The notes beneath the pieces were generated by a model that saw only the letters and a program-made list of their open reading frames with translations, was not told the origin of the DNA and did not search any database. From DATATJ01 sp963789075 (lineage in GTDB: Bacteria > Acidobacteriota > Vicinamibacteria > Vicinamibacterales > CAVVIG01): DNA of 64,000 nt. Where the stretch lies: contig CAWBJQ010000014.1 of NCBI GenBank assembly GCA_963789075.1, positions 434,001 to 498,000 on the forward strand, given 5' to 3'. The position numbers and the translations under genes were made by a program. The first letter of the stretch is position 1. Every line of letters starts with the position of its first letter. This document shows positions 51,218 through 62,711 of the stretch, piece by piece.

Positions 51218-52132
51218 GTGATCCTCGCTGGCGCTGGCGCTGCTGGCCGGCGCCGTACAGGTGCAGGCGGCGCGTGAGCGCCGGTATCCGACGCGAGACG
51301 CGGCCGAGAGTGCGCTGTACTTCACGTCGGGCGACGCGATTCGCCGCATCAGCGGTCCGTTCGAGGCGCTCGCCGCTGACGTGTACTGGATCCGAGCGAT
51401 TCAGTATTACGGCGGCGCCAAGCGACGGCTGGCCGCCGATCGTTTAACGCCCGCGCCGCCACCGCTGCTGGCGTTCACCGACTCGGACGAATATCGCCTG
51501 CTCTATCCGCTGCTCGACATCACGACGACGCTCGATCCGCGGTTCAACATCGCGTACCGATTCGGCGCGGTGTTTCTGGCCGAAGCCTATCCGGGCGGCC
51601 CGGGCCGGCCCGACCTCGCCATCAAGCTGCTCGAAAAGGGTTTGCGCGCTCGACCCGATAAATGGGAGTACATGCAGGACATCGGGTTCGTGCACTACTG
51701 GTATCTCCACGACTACAAGGCGGCGGCCGACGCGTTCGCGCGCGCCGTCGCAGGTGCCGGGCGCGCCCATGGTGGCTCAAGTCGCTGGCGGCGACGACGC
51801 TGGCGCAGGGCGGCGACCGTCGATCGTCGCGCGTGATGTGGGAGGCGATTCGGCAGTCGGCGGAAAACGACTGGCTGCGCCACGACGCCGAGCGGCGCCT
51901 GACGCAACTGCAGGCGCTCGACGAGATCGACGCGCTGCAGCGGATCGTGGATCGGTATGCCGCCGACAACGGCAGCCGCCCTGACGACTGGTCGGCCGAT
52001 CATCCGCGCGCAGGGCTGGCGCGGCGTTCCGGTGGATCCATCCGGCGCGCCCGTACGAGTTGTCCGACGGCCGCGTCACCGTGTCGCCCGCGTCGACGCT
52101 GTCGCCGCTGCCCGACGAGCCGGCGCGCATGA
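51218..52132 (+). CDS. TPR-like protein with N-terminal membrane anchor (several frameshifts)
   Basis: Proposed start GTG 51218: MILLALALLAGAVQVQAARERRYPTRDAAES after removing one base (CTCGCTGG). The body has YWIRAIQYYGGAKRR, TDSDEYRLLYPLLDITTTLDPRFNIAYRFGAVFLAEAYP and DKWEYMQDIGFVHYWYLHDYKAAADAFARA, tetratricopeptide-like helices. Further surplus bases lie near 51750, 51769, 51990 and 52048, with one more before the stop at 52130–52132. The stop overlaps pilD (ATGA). Acidobacterial pilus loci often carry such a protein; its role is unknown. Confidence 0.65.
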
Positions 52133-52927
52133 TCGCGCCGCCCGTCGTGAGCGACACGCTGCCGTTCGCAGTGCAGCTCGCGTTCGCTGCCGCCTTCGGC
52201 GCCGTCACCGGCAGCTTCCTCAACGTCTGCATCTATCGATTGCCGCTGGGGAAGTCGATCGTGTGGCCGGCGTCGGCCTGTCCGCACTGCGGCCGCGAGT
52301 TGTCCTGGTTCGAGAACATCCCGGTCGCGAGCTTTCTCGTGCTGCGTGCGCGCTGCCGCACCTGCAGCGCGCCGATTGGCTGGCGCTATCCGCTCGTCGA
52401 AGCGCTGACCGCGCTGCTGTTCGCGTTCGCCTGGTGGTACTTCGGCCCCGGGATGCTGCTCGTGTCGCGCCTGGTCTTCGGCTGCGCGCTCATCGTGCTC
52501 TTCGCCATCGATCTCGAACACCATCTGCTGCCGAACGTCATCACGCTGCCTGGCATCATCGTCGGATTCGCGTTCAGTTTTTTCACGGAGCCCGGTTGGG
52601 TCGCGTCGCTCATCGGCATCGCCTTCGGCGGCGGCGTGCTGTATCTGATCGCAGAAGCGTACTACCGCGTGCGCCACGAGGAAGGGCTCGGCATGGGCGA
52701 CGTGAAGATGCTCGCGATGATCGGCGCGTTCGTCGGCTGGAAGCTGACGCTCGTGACGCTGATGATGGCGTCGGTGGCGGGATCGGTGATCGGCCTGCTG
52801 TTGATTGTGACGCGGCGCGGCGACATGAAATACGCGCTGCCGTTCGGCACCTTCCTCGCGCTCGGCGCCGGAGCCGCCGCGACGGTCGGACCTGAGCTGC
52901 TCGACGTGGTATCTGCGCCAGTGGTGA
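52129..52927 (+). CDS. pilD: Prepilin peptidase PilD (one frameshift near the end)
   Basis: Aspartic protease (A24) that cleaves and N-methylates prepilins in the inner membrane. Contains GAVTGSFLNVCIYRLP, the zinc motif CPHC…CRTC, the first catalytic Asp in LFAIDLEHHLLPN and the second in GLGMGDVKMLAMIG. A surplus base near 52902 (CTCGACG) hides the real C-terminus LTWYLRQW; corrected, it is 265 residues and stops at 52925–52927. Substrates are PilA and the minor pilins here. Confidence 0.94.
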
Positions 52928-55433
52928 GAGGGCGCGAAGTGGTTGCGGCCGCGCGGCTGCTCAACGCGGTTTTCTTTTTCGCGGTGTCCACCTACGCCGT
53001 GCTGACCTACAGCCCCTTCGCGTACGGACAATTCATCAAGCCGGATATCATCCCGGCGATCCGCGACTTCGTCACCCTGTCGCCGGCGCTGTTCTGGCTG
53101 GTTTTTCTCATCACCGTCCTCACGCTTTTTCCACATCTGCGGCGACCGGCGAGAAGCCGCGCGGCGGTGGCCTACGTGATCGTGTGGGGCGCCGTCGGCG
53201 TGTGGGCCGCGTTCCAGCCCGTGCTGGCGCCGCTCGTGGACAGCCCGCGAAGCTTGATCGTGGCGCTGCTGGCGTTGACCGCGCCGGTGTCGCTCGCCAT
53301 CGTCGATCATGTGATCACCAGCGGGCCCGCCATCGCTCCGGTTGACGCCCGTCGTGCGATCGCCGCAATGCTCGGCGCCGGGATTCCTGGCCTGGGCCGT
53401 CTACGCCGTCGCCGTACCGTTCCGCCTGCATCAGGCCGTCGGCATTGACCTGTCCGGCGCCGAGCTCGCGATCGCCTTCGCCGGATCGGCCGTGGCCGTC
53501 GTATCAGTGTTCGCGGCCGCGAGCATCGTCGCGCTGACGATACTCACTCTTGCGCGGCCTTGGCGGTTTGAGGGGCCGCGCCGAGTACTGGCTGCTGATC
53601 GCCATGCTGGCGGCAGCGCTCGCCGGCGTGCTGTACGAGCTCGTGTTCGCGTCGATTGCCTTCGACGGGAGCGCCGCCATGCTCGTCTCGTGCGCCATGG
53701 GTGTCGCGGCCGCGACGGTCTGGGCCGGCCTCACGCGCGTGCGCGCATCGGCGGCGGCCGACCCGCAGACCGAACCGCTCGACGCGCTCGCGCCTGTTCG
53801 TCGCGCCGTCGTCGGTTGCGCGCCGCAAGACCGTCCGTGCCACGGCGGCTTGGCTGGTCGGCTTGCCGATCCTTGCATTCGTGCTGGTCGACGGTGTGGT
53901 GCATCTGGATTGGAACTTCCTGCTTCAGAAGCTGAGCGTGCTCGTCATCTGGCTCACGGCGGTTGCCGTCGTCCATGCGGCGATGAATCCGCCGCCGCGT
54001 GGAGGATCTCGCGCGAAGGCTTTAGGCGAGCGTCTCATCCTCGCGCCGGCCATCGTGTTGGTGGCTGTGCGCGTTGGCGAGCCTCGCGCTGTCGCGGGCG
54101 CAGCCGCGAGCCGGCGCCGGCGTCAATGTTGAATCGGTGCTCGACCGCTACGCGGCCGTCGATCCGTCGTACCGATTGATCCGCGACGCGCGCACGGTGC
54201 CGTCTGGCGAGACCGCACGGTTCTATGCGTACCTTCGAGCCAACACGCTCGTGTCGCCAAGAGCGGCTCGGCCGGCCGATGTCGACTTCGTCGCGTCGCT
54301 GCGCGCCACGCCTGGGCCAAAGCCGTCGATCTTTCTCATCATCATCGACAGTCTTCGACGCGATTACGTGTCGTCGTACAATCCGGCGGTCACCTTCACG
54401 CCGGAGATCGCGCGGTTCGCCTCGGACAGCGTCGTGTTCGATCGCGCGTTCGCGCGCTACGCCGGCACCGCGCTGGCTGTGCCCTCCATGTGGTCCGGCG
54501 GCATGATGATCCACGAGCTCGAGCCGCATGATTTTGATCGCCGCAACGGACTGCGCAAACTGCTCGACGCCGAGGGCTATCACATCGTCCTGACGATGGA
54601 CCATATCGTCAAAGACCTGATGCCGCGTCGTGACGGCATGACCGAGCTCGATCCCACCCTCCCGGACATCGAGCGGGACATGTGCCGCACCGCCGGCGCA
54701 GATCGGGCCGATCGTGGCGGCAGGCGATGATCCGCGGCCGACGTTCTTTTATACCCTGCCGCAGAACGACCACATCGCTGTCGCGTCGAAACGAAAAGTT
54801 CCGCCCGGCGAAACGTATCCTGGCTTCTTCGCGCCCGTGGCATCGAGCGTTCGCTACGTCGACGGCTGCTTCGGACGCTTCGTCGATTCCCTGAAGCGCA
54901 CCGGTCTGTACGATCGCAGCATCATCGTGCTCACGTCCGATCACGGCGATTCGCTCGGCGAGGGCGGACGATGGGGGCATGGGTTTTTTCTGTATCCCGA
55001 AGTGATGCGTGTGCCCCTGATCATCCATTTGCCATCGTCGCTGAAGGCGCGCGTATCGGCCGATCCGAGCGCGGTCGCGTTCTCGACGGACATTACGCCG
55101 ACGCTGTATGCGCTGCTCGGATATGAGCCGGCCGATCTCGGATCGCTGTTCGGCCGCCCGCTGTTCGGACCAGCCGGTGGACAGGCGCCGCCGCCGCGGG
55201 AGGAGCCGTTTCTGCTTGCGTCGAGCTATGGGGCGGTCTACGGGATCCTGCGCGAAAATGGCAGGCTGTTCTACACGGCGGACGCGGAGGACGCGCGCGA
55301 CTTCGCCTTCGATCTCAGCGGCCACGGCCCGGGCGTGCAGCTGGCATTGACCGCCGACATGATCGCGAAGAACCGGCGGCTGATTCGCGAGCAACTCTCG
55401 CAGCTCGCGGCGCTGAACCACTTCACGCCGTGA
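52924..55433 (+). CDS. Membrane sulfatase/phosphotransferase-like protein (five frameshifts)
   Basis: About 834 residues. Residues 1–~370 form ~9 membrane helices. The C-terminal alkaline-phosphatase-superfamily domain has FLIIIDSLRRDYV (~473), a Thr-Ala-Leu segment YAGTALAVPSMWSG (~511), LTSDHGDSLGEGG (~669) and WGHGFF. The nucleophile position looks like Thr, as in LtaS/EptA transferases, not the Cys of sulfatases. GTG start overlaps the pilD stop. Surplus bases near 53382, 53575, 53797, 54079 and 54685. Confidence 0.8.
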
Positions 55434-55502
55434 ACGACGAGCTGAGCGGGGAGCGCTCGGCTAGAGCCTTCGCGCGATGTCGAGATTTCGTTCGGTGAAC
55501 GG

Positions 55503-56769
55503 ATGCATTTAACACCAGCCGCATATACGTTTCTCGGGCTCACGGCGCTCGTGGCGTGCCCTCGTGTCGGTGCTGGTGTTCGCCATCCTTCGCTTTGGCG
55601 TCGTGGCGCGCGACGCGCGCCGGCGCAAGAACGGACTCGGCTCGGAAACGGCGCTGCTCTCCGCGGCGCTCCAGGAAGCCCTCACGAAGATGAAGGCACA
55701 GGAGCGCGCGACGGCGGCGCGCGCGGAAGCCTCCGAGCGGCTGAGCGGCGAGATCATCTCGAGCCTGACCGCCGGTCTGCTCGTCGTCGACTTGAACGGC
55801 GACATTCGCATTCTGAACCCGGCGGGCCGGCGCATGCTGAACCTCCCGGACGATTCGACGGCAGACGCATGTCGTCGTGCGCTCGACGAGCTCACGCTCG
55901 CGGACGTCGTCGGCGAATGTCTCAGGGCCGGCGTGCCCCTCGTGCGCCGGTCGGTGACACTGCCTGAGCCACGGCACGGTGTCTCGCATCTCGGCGTCAC
56001 GGTGTCGCCGCTGTTCGACGATCGGGCGTCGCTGCACGGCGCCATCTGCCTGTTCACGGATTTGACCGCCGTGAAAGATCTCGAAGAGCAACTACGCTTG
56101 AAGGACAGCCTCGCGGCCGTCGGCGAGCTGACTGCCGGCATCGCGCACGAGTTTCGCAACGGCCTCGCGACGATTCACGGCTACAGCAAGCTGTTCGATC
56201 TGCAGGCGCTGCCCGAACCGTATCGCCCGTACGTCGAAGGCATCCGCGCCGAAGCGGAATCGCTCGGGCAAGTCGTGACGAACTTCCTCAACTTCGCACG
56301 CCCGGCGCAGCTGATACTCTCTCGTGTGGATCTGCGAACCATTTGCGAGCGCGCCGCCGACGAGTTTCGTGCCGAAGCGCGCGCGCTGGGCGGCGACGTC
56401 GAGGTCCTCGGCGAATTCGGCGATCTGGACGGCGACGATGTGCTGCTGCGACAGGCGTTCAGCAATCTGCTGCGCAACGCGGTCGAAGCGTGCGCGGACG
56501 CGTCGGTCGCGCCGGTGATCCTCATCCAATCGGAAATCGATCAGGCACAACGAGTGTCGCGAATCGCGGTCAACGACACGGGACCCGGCATCCAGACCGA
56601 GCTGCGCGAGCGCATCTTCCGTCCGTTCTTCACCTCGAAGCGCAATGGCACGGGACTCGGTCTCGCGCTCGTCCAGAAAATTATCGTCTTCCACAACGGC
56701 CGCATCGTCGCCGCTTCCTCGCCGCAGGGCGGCGCGAGTCTGCAGATTACGCTACCTCTCCGAGGCTGA
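55503..56769 (+). CDS. Membrane-anchored sensor histidine kinase (one frameshift)
   Basis: About 421 residues: one N-terminal helix (LGLTALVACLVSVLVFAILRFGVV), a coiled coil, a PAS domain (SLTAGLLVVDLNGDIRILNPAG), HisKA with GIAHEFRNGLATIHGY (~213), and an ATPase domain with NLLRNAVEACADA, VNDTGPGI and GTGLGLALV. A surplus C near 55561 separates the N-terminal helix. Probable partner of the response regulator at 60066. Confidence 0.9.
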
Positions 56770-56861
56770 CGGGTCGCAGCCGTTGCGATCGTTCAGATCG
56801 AGGCGATCGCCGTGCGGGCAGAAATGCTCGCAAAATCAGGCGTAGCGCGCGGGCACGCTGG

Positions 56862-56877
56862 TGGATCGGCAATTGCT
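56862..56877 (+). promoter_or_regulatory. Possible sigma-54 promoter for minor pilins
   Basis: TGGATC, five bases, TTGCT: GG-N10-GC spacing and a perfect -12 half, but only 4/6 in the -24 half. The implied transcription start is within about 2 bp of the ATG at 56890, so the message would be leaderless. Confidence 0.3.
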
Positions 56878-56889
56878 CTTCCCCAATCC

Positions 56890-57444
56890 ATGCGAAACGC
56901 GCGTGGCTTCTCGCTGCTCGAAGTCCTCGTGGCCATGGCCATTCTGACGAGTGGTGTGACGGCGCTCGCACAGCTCGCGACAATCTCCACGCGCGCCAAC
57001 GTCAGCGCCAGGACGACGACCTCCGCGGCGCTGCTCGCGCAGGCAAAGATGGAGCAGCTGCGCAGCCTGGCGTGGGGGCTTGATGCAGACGGCATTCCGG
57101 TCAGCGACCTGACGTCCGACATCGCGGCCGCTCCGAATACGCCAACCGGTGGCGTTGGACTCAGCGCGTCGCCGCCGGATGCGCTTGTCCGGAACGACTC
57201 CGGATATTACGACTTCGTCGACAGCCGCGGCCGTTCGCTTGGCGGCGGTGCGACGCCGCCGGCCGCCGCGGCGTACGTTCGGCGATGGTCGATCGAACCG
57301 ATGCCGGGGTTCCTCGACAGCCTGATCCTGCAGGTGCGGGTTACGCGCGTACCCGCAAGCGGCGCGGCTGATGGGGCAGTCAGCCGCCCCCGTCTGCCGG
57401 ACGAAGCGCGGCTTGTCGGCATCAAAACGCGGAAGGCGTTCTGA
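56890..57444 (+). CDS. pilV: Minor pseudopilin, PilV-like
   Basis: Type IV prepilin: leader MRNARG, F+1, SLLEVLVAMAILTSGVTALAQLATIST with Glu at +5. 184 residues. The ATG at 56890 is chosen because an in-frame upstream extension would bury the leader. PilV-type minor pilins initiate pilus assembly. It is followed immediately by two more pseudopilin-like genes. Confidence 0.85.
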   Translation: MRNARGFSLLEVLVAMAILTSGVTALAQLATISTRANVSARTTTSAALLAQAKMEQLRSLAWGLDADGIPVSDLTSDIAAAPNTPTGGVGLSASPPDALVRNDSGYYDFVDSRGRSLGGGATPPAAAAYVRRWSIEPMPGFLDSLILQVRVTRVPASGAADGAVSRPRLPDEARLVGIKTRKAF

Positions 57445-57445
57445 C

Positions 57446-58633
57446 GTGCGCGCAGCGGACGCGGGGTTGACGTTGATCGAGCTCATGGTTGCGATGGGAC
57501 TGCTGCTGGTTGTCACCGCGGGCACGCTCGGTGTATTGAGGCCGGCGCAGGGGGCATCGGCAGCCGAACCCGAAGCGGCCGACATGCAGCAGCGATTGCG
57601 AGTGGCGAGCGCCACGCTGTTCAGTGATCTGTTGGCGTCCGGCGGGGGAGCGCAGACCGGCAATCAGTCGAGTGCATTGCTGTACGCCTTTGCGCCGGTG
57701 CTGCCTTTTCGCTACAGCCAGTCCGGCGGCGCGCCTCCCGGCACTTTTTCCACCGACGCGATCACGCTGATATCCGTGCCGGCCAATGCCGGCCAGACGA
57801 TGCTGGCGGCGGATCTATCGCCTGGGGTGGTCACGCTGCAGGTCGTGCCGGAATCCGGCTGCGCGGCTGGCGTGAGCGTCTGTCACTTCGCCGCTGGAAC
57901 GACGCTGCTCATGCACGACGATGCGGGCAGCTTCGATACGTTCAGCCTGGCCGCGGTAGACGAGGTGTCGGCGGTTCTGCAGCTGGCCTCCCGTCCGGCT
58001 GCTTCATCGGCCATCACCTTCAGATCGGGCTCAGCCGTCGTCGAGGCGCAGGTGCGCAGTTACTATTTGAAGCGCGATCCCCTCACGAGCATCTCTCAGT
58101 TGATGCGTTCCGACGGCCCCGGCAGCGCCGATGTCCCGGTGGTCGATCACCTCGTCGGGCTCTCGTTCGAGTACTACGGTGAACCGCGAGCACCGGCGGT
58201 GATCAGGCCAGCCAGCGATCCGACTGGCCCGTGGACGACGTACGGCCCGAAGCCGCCTCCGCTCGATATCGCGAGGACTGCTTATCCGGCGGGGGAGAAC
58301 TGTACGTTTCAAGTGGATAGCAGCGGCGTAACGCAAGTGCCGCGACTCGCCGACCTGGGTCCCGATCTGGCCTTGGTGAAGTTGACTCCCCAGCAGCTCA
58401 CCGACGGCCCATGGTGTCCGGACGCCTCGAGCGGCAATCGCTGGGATGCCGATCTGCTGCGTGTGCGAGCGGTCGTCGTCACGGTGCGGGTGGAGGCCGC
58501 GCTCGCCGCGCTGCACGGTCCGGCGGGACCGCTCTTCAGCAATGGCGGGCTGTCGCGCGACGCGAGTCGCTGGATGCCCGATGTGGAGCGCGAGTTCACC
58601 GTAACTCCGCGCAACCTGAATTTCGCGCGGTAG
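57446..58633 (+). CDS. pilW: Minor pseudopilin, PilW-like
   Basis: 395 residues. GTG start, leader MRAADAG then L+1 (not the usual F/M), TLIELMVAMGLLLVVTAGTLGVL with Glu at +5. A long C-terminal domain includes several cysteines and a strand-rich region, as in PilW. It starts one base after the pilV stop and is likely translated together with it. Confidence 0.82.
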   Translation: MRAADAGLTLIELMVAMGLLLVVTAGTLGVLRPAQGASAAEPEAADMQQRLRVASATLFSDLLASGGGAQTGNQSSALLYAFAPVLPFRYSQSGGAPPGTFSTDAITLISVPANAGQTMLAADLSPGVVTLQVVPESGCAAGVSVCHFAAGTTLLMHDDAGSFDTFSLAAVDEVSAVLQLASRPAASSAITFRSGSAVVEAQVRSYYLKRDPLTSISQLMRSDGPGSADVPVVDHLVGLSFEYYGEPRAPAVIRPASDPTGPWTTYGPKPPPLDIARTAYPAGENCTFQVDSSGVTQVPRLADLGPDLALVKLTPQQLTDGPWCPDASSGNRWDADLLRVRAVVVTVRVEAALAALHGPAGPLFSNGGLSRDASRWMPDVEREFTVTPRNLNFAR

Positions 58634-58670
58634 AGCACCCGCCGCTGCGCGGCGCCGCGTCGAGCACTTC

Positions 58671-58720
58671 CTTCCGCGTCGGTGTTCTCCGTGTCTTTGT
58701 GGCAAAACTGGTGGTGGAGA
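58671..58720. repeat. CACGGAGGA nonad element, right arm
   Basis: TTCTCCGTGTCTTTGTGGC…GGTGGTGGAGAG, a decayed right arm. Its end GGAGAG (58716–58721) lies 4 nt before the pilX start and is the ribosome-binding site. Confidence 0.75.
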
Positions 58721-58725
58721 GTTTC

Positions 58726-59418
58726 GTGGCAGCAGACCTAATCGTGGATATTCGCCGTGATGACGGAATGGCGTTGGTAGTCGCGCTGCTGGCGCTCCTG
58801 CTGTTGACGGCGCTCGGTGCCGCGCTCGTGCTCACCACATCGTCGGAAACGATCATCGCCGGGAATTTTCTGATCTCGATCGAGGCGTTCTACGCGGCCG
58901 ATGCCGCCGCGGAACGCGCGATCGGGGAATTGAATGGGATCGCCGACTGGAACGCGGTTCTGGCGGGATCGCTGCGGTCGACGTTTGTCGACGGCCCGCC
59001 GAGCGGATCGAGGACGATGGCTGATGGTTCGACAATCGATCTGGCAGAAGTCGTCAACCGGGCGAATTGCGGCAAGGTCGCGGTCTGCAGCGGCGCGGAG
59101 ATGGACGCGGTCACGACCGAGCGGCCGTGGGGCGCGAACAATCCACGCTGGCAGCTCTACGCGTACGGCCGGCTGAGCGACATGGCACCGGCCGGCACGA
59201 TCGATTCCCCGTACTACGTCATCGTGCTGATTGGCGACGATCCGGCTGAAAACGACGGCAATCCTGTGCAGGATGGCGCAGGAACGGGCAATCCTGGAGC
59301 GGGCGTGGTTGCGGTGCGCGCCGAGGCGCGGGGGCCTCGCGGCGCAAGAAAGGTCATCGAGCTCACCGTCGGCCGGCAGGCTGGGCCGCGGCTGCTTTCG
59401 TGGCGGGAGAAGCGGTAG
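58726..59418 (+). CDS. pilX: PilX-like pilus assembly protein
   Basis: 230 residues from GTG 58726: IRRDDGMALVVALLALLLLTALGAALVLTTSSETIIAGNF, the PilX N-terminal domain pattern with FYAADAAAERAIGEL after it. The start is fixed by GGAGAG four bases upstream. Part of the minor-pilin priming complex with the PilV/PilW-like proteins. Confidence 0.85.
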   Translation: MAADLIVDIRRDDGMALVVALLALLLLTALGAALVLTTSSETIIAGNFLISIEAFYAADAAAERAIGELNGIADWNAVLAGSLRSTFVDGPPSGSRTMADGSTIDLAEVVNRANCGKVAVCSGAEMDAVTTERPWGANNPRWQLYAYGRLSDMAPAGTIDSPYYVIVLIGDDPAENDGNPVQDGAGTGNPGAGVVAVRAEARGPRGARKVIELTVGRQAGPRLLSWREKR

Positions 59419-59428
59419 GCGCAGTCTC

Positions 59429-59458
59429 TTGACCGCTTCTGAGGGGCTCACATACGAT
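59429..59458 (+). promoter_or_regulatory. Possible sigma-70 promoter
   Basis: TTGACC and TACGAT separated by 18 bp, upstream of the coiled-coil protein and sigma-54 regulator genes. A second -10-like GATAAT is at 59471. Confidence 0.4.
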
Positions 59459-59490
59459 CGGGTTCGAGCCGATAATATCTTCCGAGAGCC

Positions 59491-60065
59491 ATGAACCGTC
59501 CAGCGCTTGCCCGCGTCCTGTGCCTGTCGCTCCTCGCCGCGACGGCCGCCCCGCTGCACGCACAGTCGTTGGCAGACCTCTCCCGAAAGGAAGAGGACCG
59601 GCGCAAAACGATTAAAGAGCCCGCGAAGGTCTATACCAACAAGGACTTGGGCAATGTCCCTGCGGCGCCAACTGTCGATCCGGCCGACGCCTCGAAGCCG
59701 GATCAGGCGACAGACGCTGACAAGGCCGGGGAACCGGCGAAGGACGACAAGGCGAAGGACAAAGCGTCGTCCAAGGACAAGACCGTCAAGGATCAGGCCT
59801 ACTGGTCCGCCCAGGTCAAGGCGTTGGCGACGCAGCTCGATCGCGACGAGGAGTTCTCCGACGCCCTTCAGACCCGCATCAACTCGCTCAACGCCGACTT
59901 CGTCAACCGCGATGATCCAGTGCAGCGCGCGGCCATCGCCGCGAACCGCGACAAGTCCCTCGCCGAGCTCGATCGACTCAAGCTGGCCATCGTGAAGGAC
60001 AAGCAAGCGATCGCCGATCTGCAGGAAGAAGCGCGCCGTTCGGGCGTTCCGCCCGGCTGGCTGCG

Positions 60066-60069
<4 letters not shown>
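59491..60069 (+). CDS. Exported coiled-coil protein of unknown function
   Basis: 192 residues. Signal peptide MNRPALARVLCLSLLAATAAPLHA, then SLADLSRKEEDRRKTIKEPAKVYTNKDL, a Lys/Asp/Ala-rich disordered stretch (65–105) and a C-terminal coiled coil with an EFSDALQTRINSL segment and basic end SGVPPGWLR. No family recognised. Its last bases overlap the response regulator start (GTGA), which links them in one transcript. Confidence 0.8.
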
Positions 60070-61487
<1,418 letters not shown>

Positions 61488-61490
61488 CTC

Positions 61491-61571
61491 GCTACCACGG
61501 TGGACACGGCGGACACGGGGTAAATTCGTTCAGGAGTAGGTTTTCCTCCGCGCCCTCTGTGGTGCAGAGTC
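61491..61571. repeat. CACGGAGGA nonad hairpin element
   Basis: Between convergent genes: CTACCACGGTGGACACGGCGGACACGGGG, a loop with TTCGTTCAGGAGTAGG, then CCTCCGCGCCCTCTGTGGTGCAGAG. Here it lies at the 3' ends of both neighbours, so it cannot supply a ribosome-binding site. Confidence 0.8.
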
Positions 61572-61597
61572 GTAGCGTCCTGCTTCAGCCGGACCGA

Positions 61598-62683
61598 TCA
61601 GCGCGCGAAGCCGGCGCCGGTGAGCGCGGCCGCCAATTCCTCCTCCGTCACATCATCGACGATCGTGGTCGCGCCAATGGCGGTCGGCAGGACGAAGTGC
61701 AGCCGTCCCGCGACGACTTTCTTGTCGTGCTGAATCGCCTCGAGGATCTGTGCGGACGAGAGATCCGCAATCGGCGGCAGCGGGCCCAGGCTTGCGACGA
61801 GGTCAGCGAGCGCCTTGCGATCGCGCTCGGCGAGCGCACCGCGGCTGACGGCGAGCTGCGCGGCCACGAGCATGCCGTAGGCCACCGCTTCGCCGTGCCG
61901 GAAGCGGCGATATTTGGTCACGGCCTCGATCGCATGTCCGGCCGTGTGGCCGAAGTTGAGGACGCGGCGCGGTCCCGCCTCGCGCTCGTCTCCCGACACG
62001 ACATCCGCCTTGAGCCGGCACGACTCGCCGATCACGGCCGCCAACGCGTCGGGGTCGCGCGCGAAGATCGCCTTGCGCTCGCGCGCGATGCGATCGAACA
62101 GGGGCGCGCTCGAGGTCATGCCGTACTTGATGACCTCGTACAAGCCGGCGCGGAACTCCCGGCGCGGCAGCGTGCTGAGCACGGCCGGATCGATCAGGAC
62201 CGCGTGCGGCTGGTAGAAGGCGCCGATGAGGTTTTTGCCGAGCGGATGGTTGACGCCGACCTTGCCGCCGATCGCTGCATCCACCTGCGCCAACAGCGTC
62301 GTCGGCACATGGACGAGCGCGACCCCACGCAGATAGGTCGCCGCGGCAAACCCGGCCATGTCGCTGATGACACCGCCGCCGAATGTGATCACCGTCGACG
62401 CGCGGTCGGCGTTCGCGCGGACGAGTGCGTCGTACACACGGGAGACGGTCGGCAGCTGCTTGTTCCGCTCGCCGTCGGCGACGAGAATCGGATCGGTCGA
62501 GCCGGGAAGATGCGCGAGGCGCGCCCCGTGCAGCCGCCAGACCAGTGGGCTCGACACGATGAAGCGCCGCGCCGGCAGACGCAGATCGTCGAGCGTCGCG
62601 CCGATCTGATCGAGGACGCCGTCGCCGATGGTGACGGTGTACGCGCGGGAGGGAGTGCTGACGTCGACGCGAAGGGAAGCCAT
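61598..62683 (-). CDS. aroB: 3-dehydroquinate synthase
   Basis: Second step of the shikimate pathway, NAD- and metal-dependent. 361 residues from MASLRVDV (62683): NAD-binding GGGVISDMAGFAAATYLRGV, PTTLLAQVDAAIGGKVGVN, YEVIKYGM and the metal ligand HTAGHAIE. It is convergent with the sigma-54 regulator and divergent from nadB. Confidence 0.96.
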   Translation of the reverse strand: MASLRVDVSTPSRAYTVTIGDGVLDQIGATLDDLRLPARRFIVSSPLVWRLHGARLAHLPGSTDPILVADGERNKQLPTVSRVYDALVRANADRASTVITFGGGVISDMAGFAAATYLRGVALVHVPTTLLAQVDAAIGGKVGVNHPLGKNLIGAFYQPHAVLIDPAVLSTLPRREFRAGLYEVIKYGMTSSAPLFDRIARERKAIFARDPDALAAVIGESCRLKADVVSGDEREAGPRRVLNFGHTAGHAIEAVTKYRRFRHGEAVAYGMLVAAQLAVSRGALAERDRKALADLVASLGPLPPIADLSSAQILEAIQHDKKVVAGRLHFVLPTAIGATTIVDDVTEEELAAALTGAGFAR

Positions 62684-62711
62684 GAAACGCGAATGGTAGG
62701 ATAGCATTCGC

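Noticed and set aside
51662..53448. One long TPR–PilD–sulfatase fusion protein
   Set aside because: The apparent fusion comes from indels. Corrected frames give overlapping ATGA (52129) and GTGA (52924) junctions and the usual PilD C-terminus WYLRQW.
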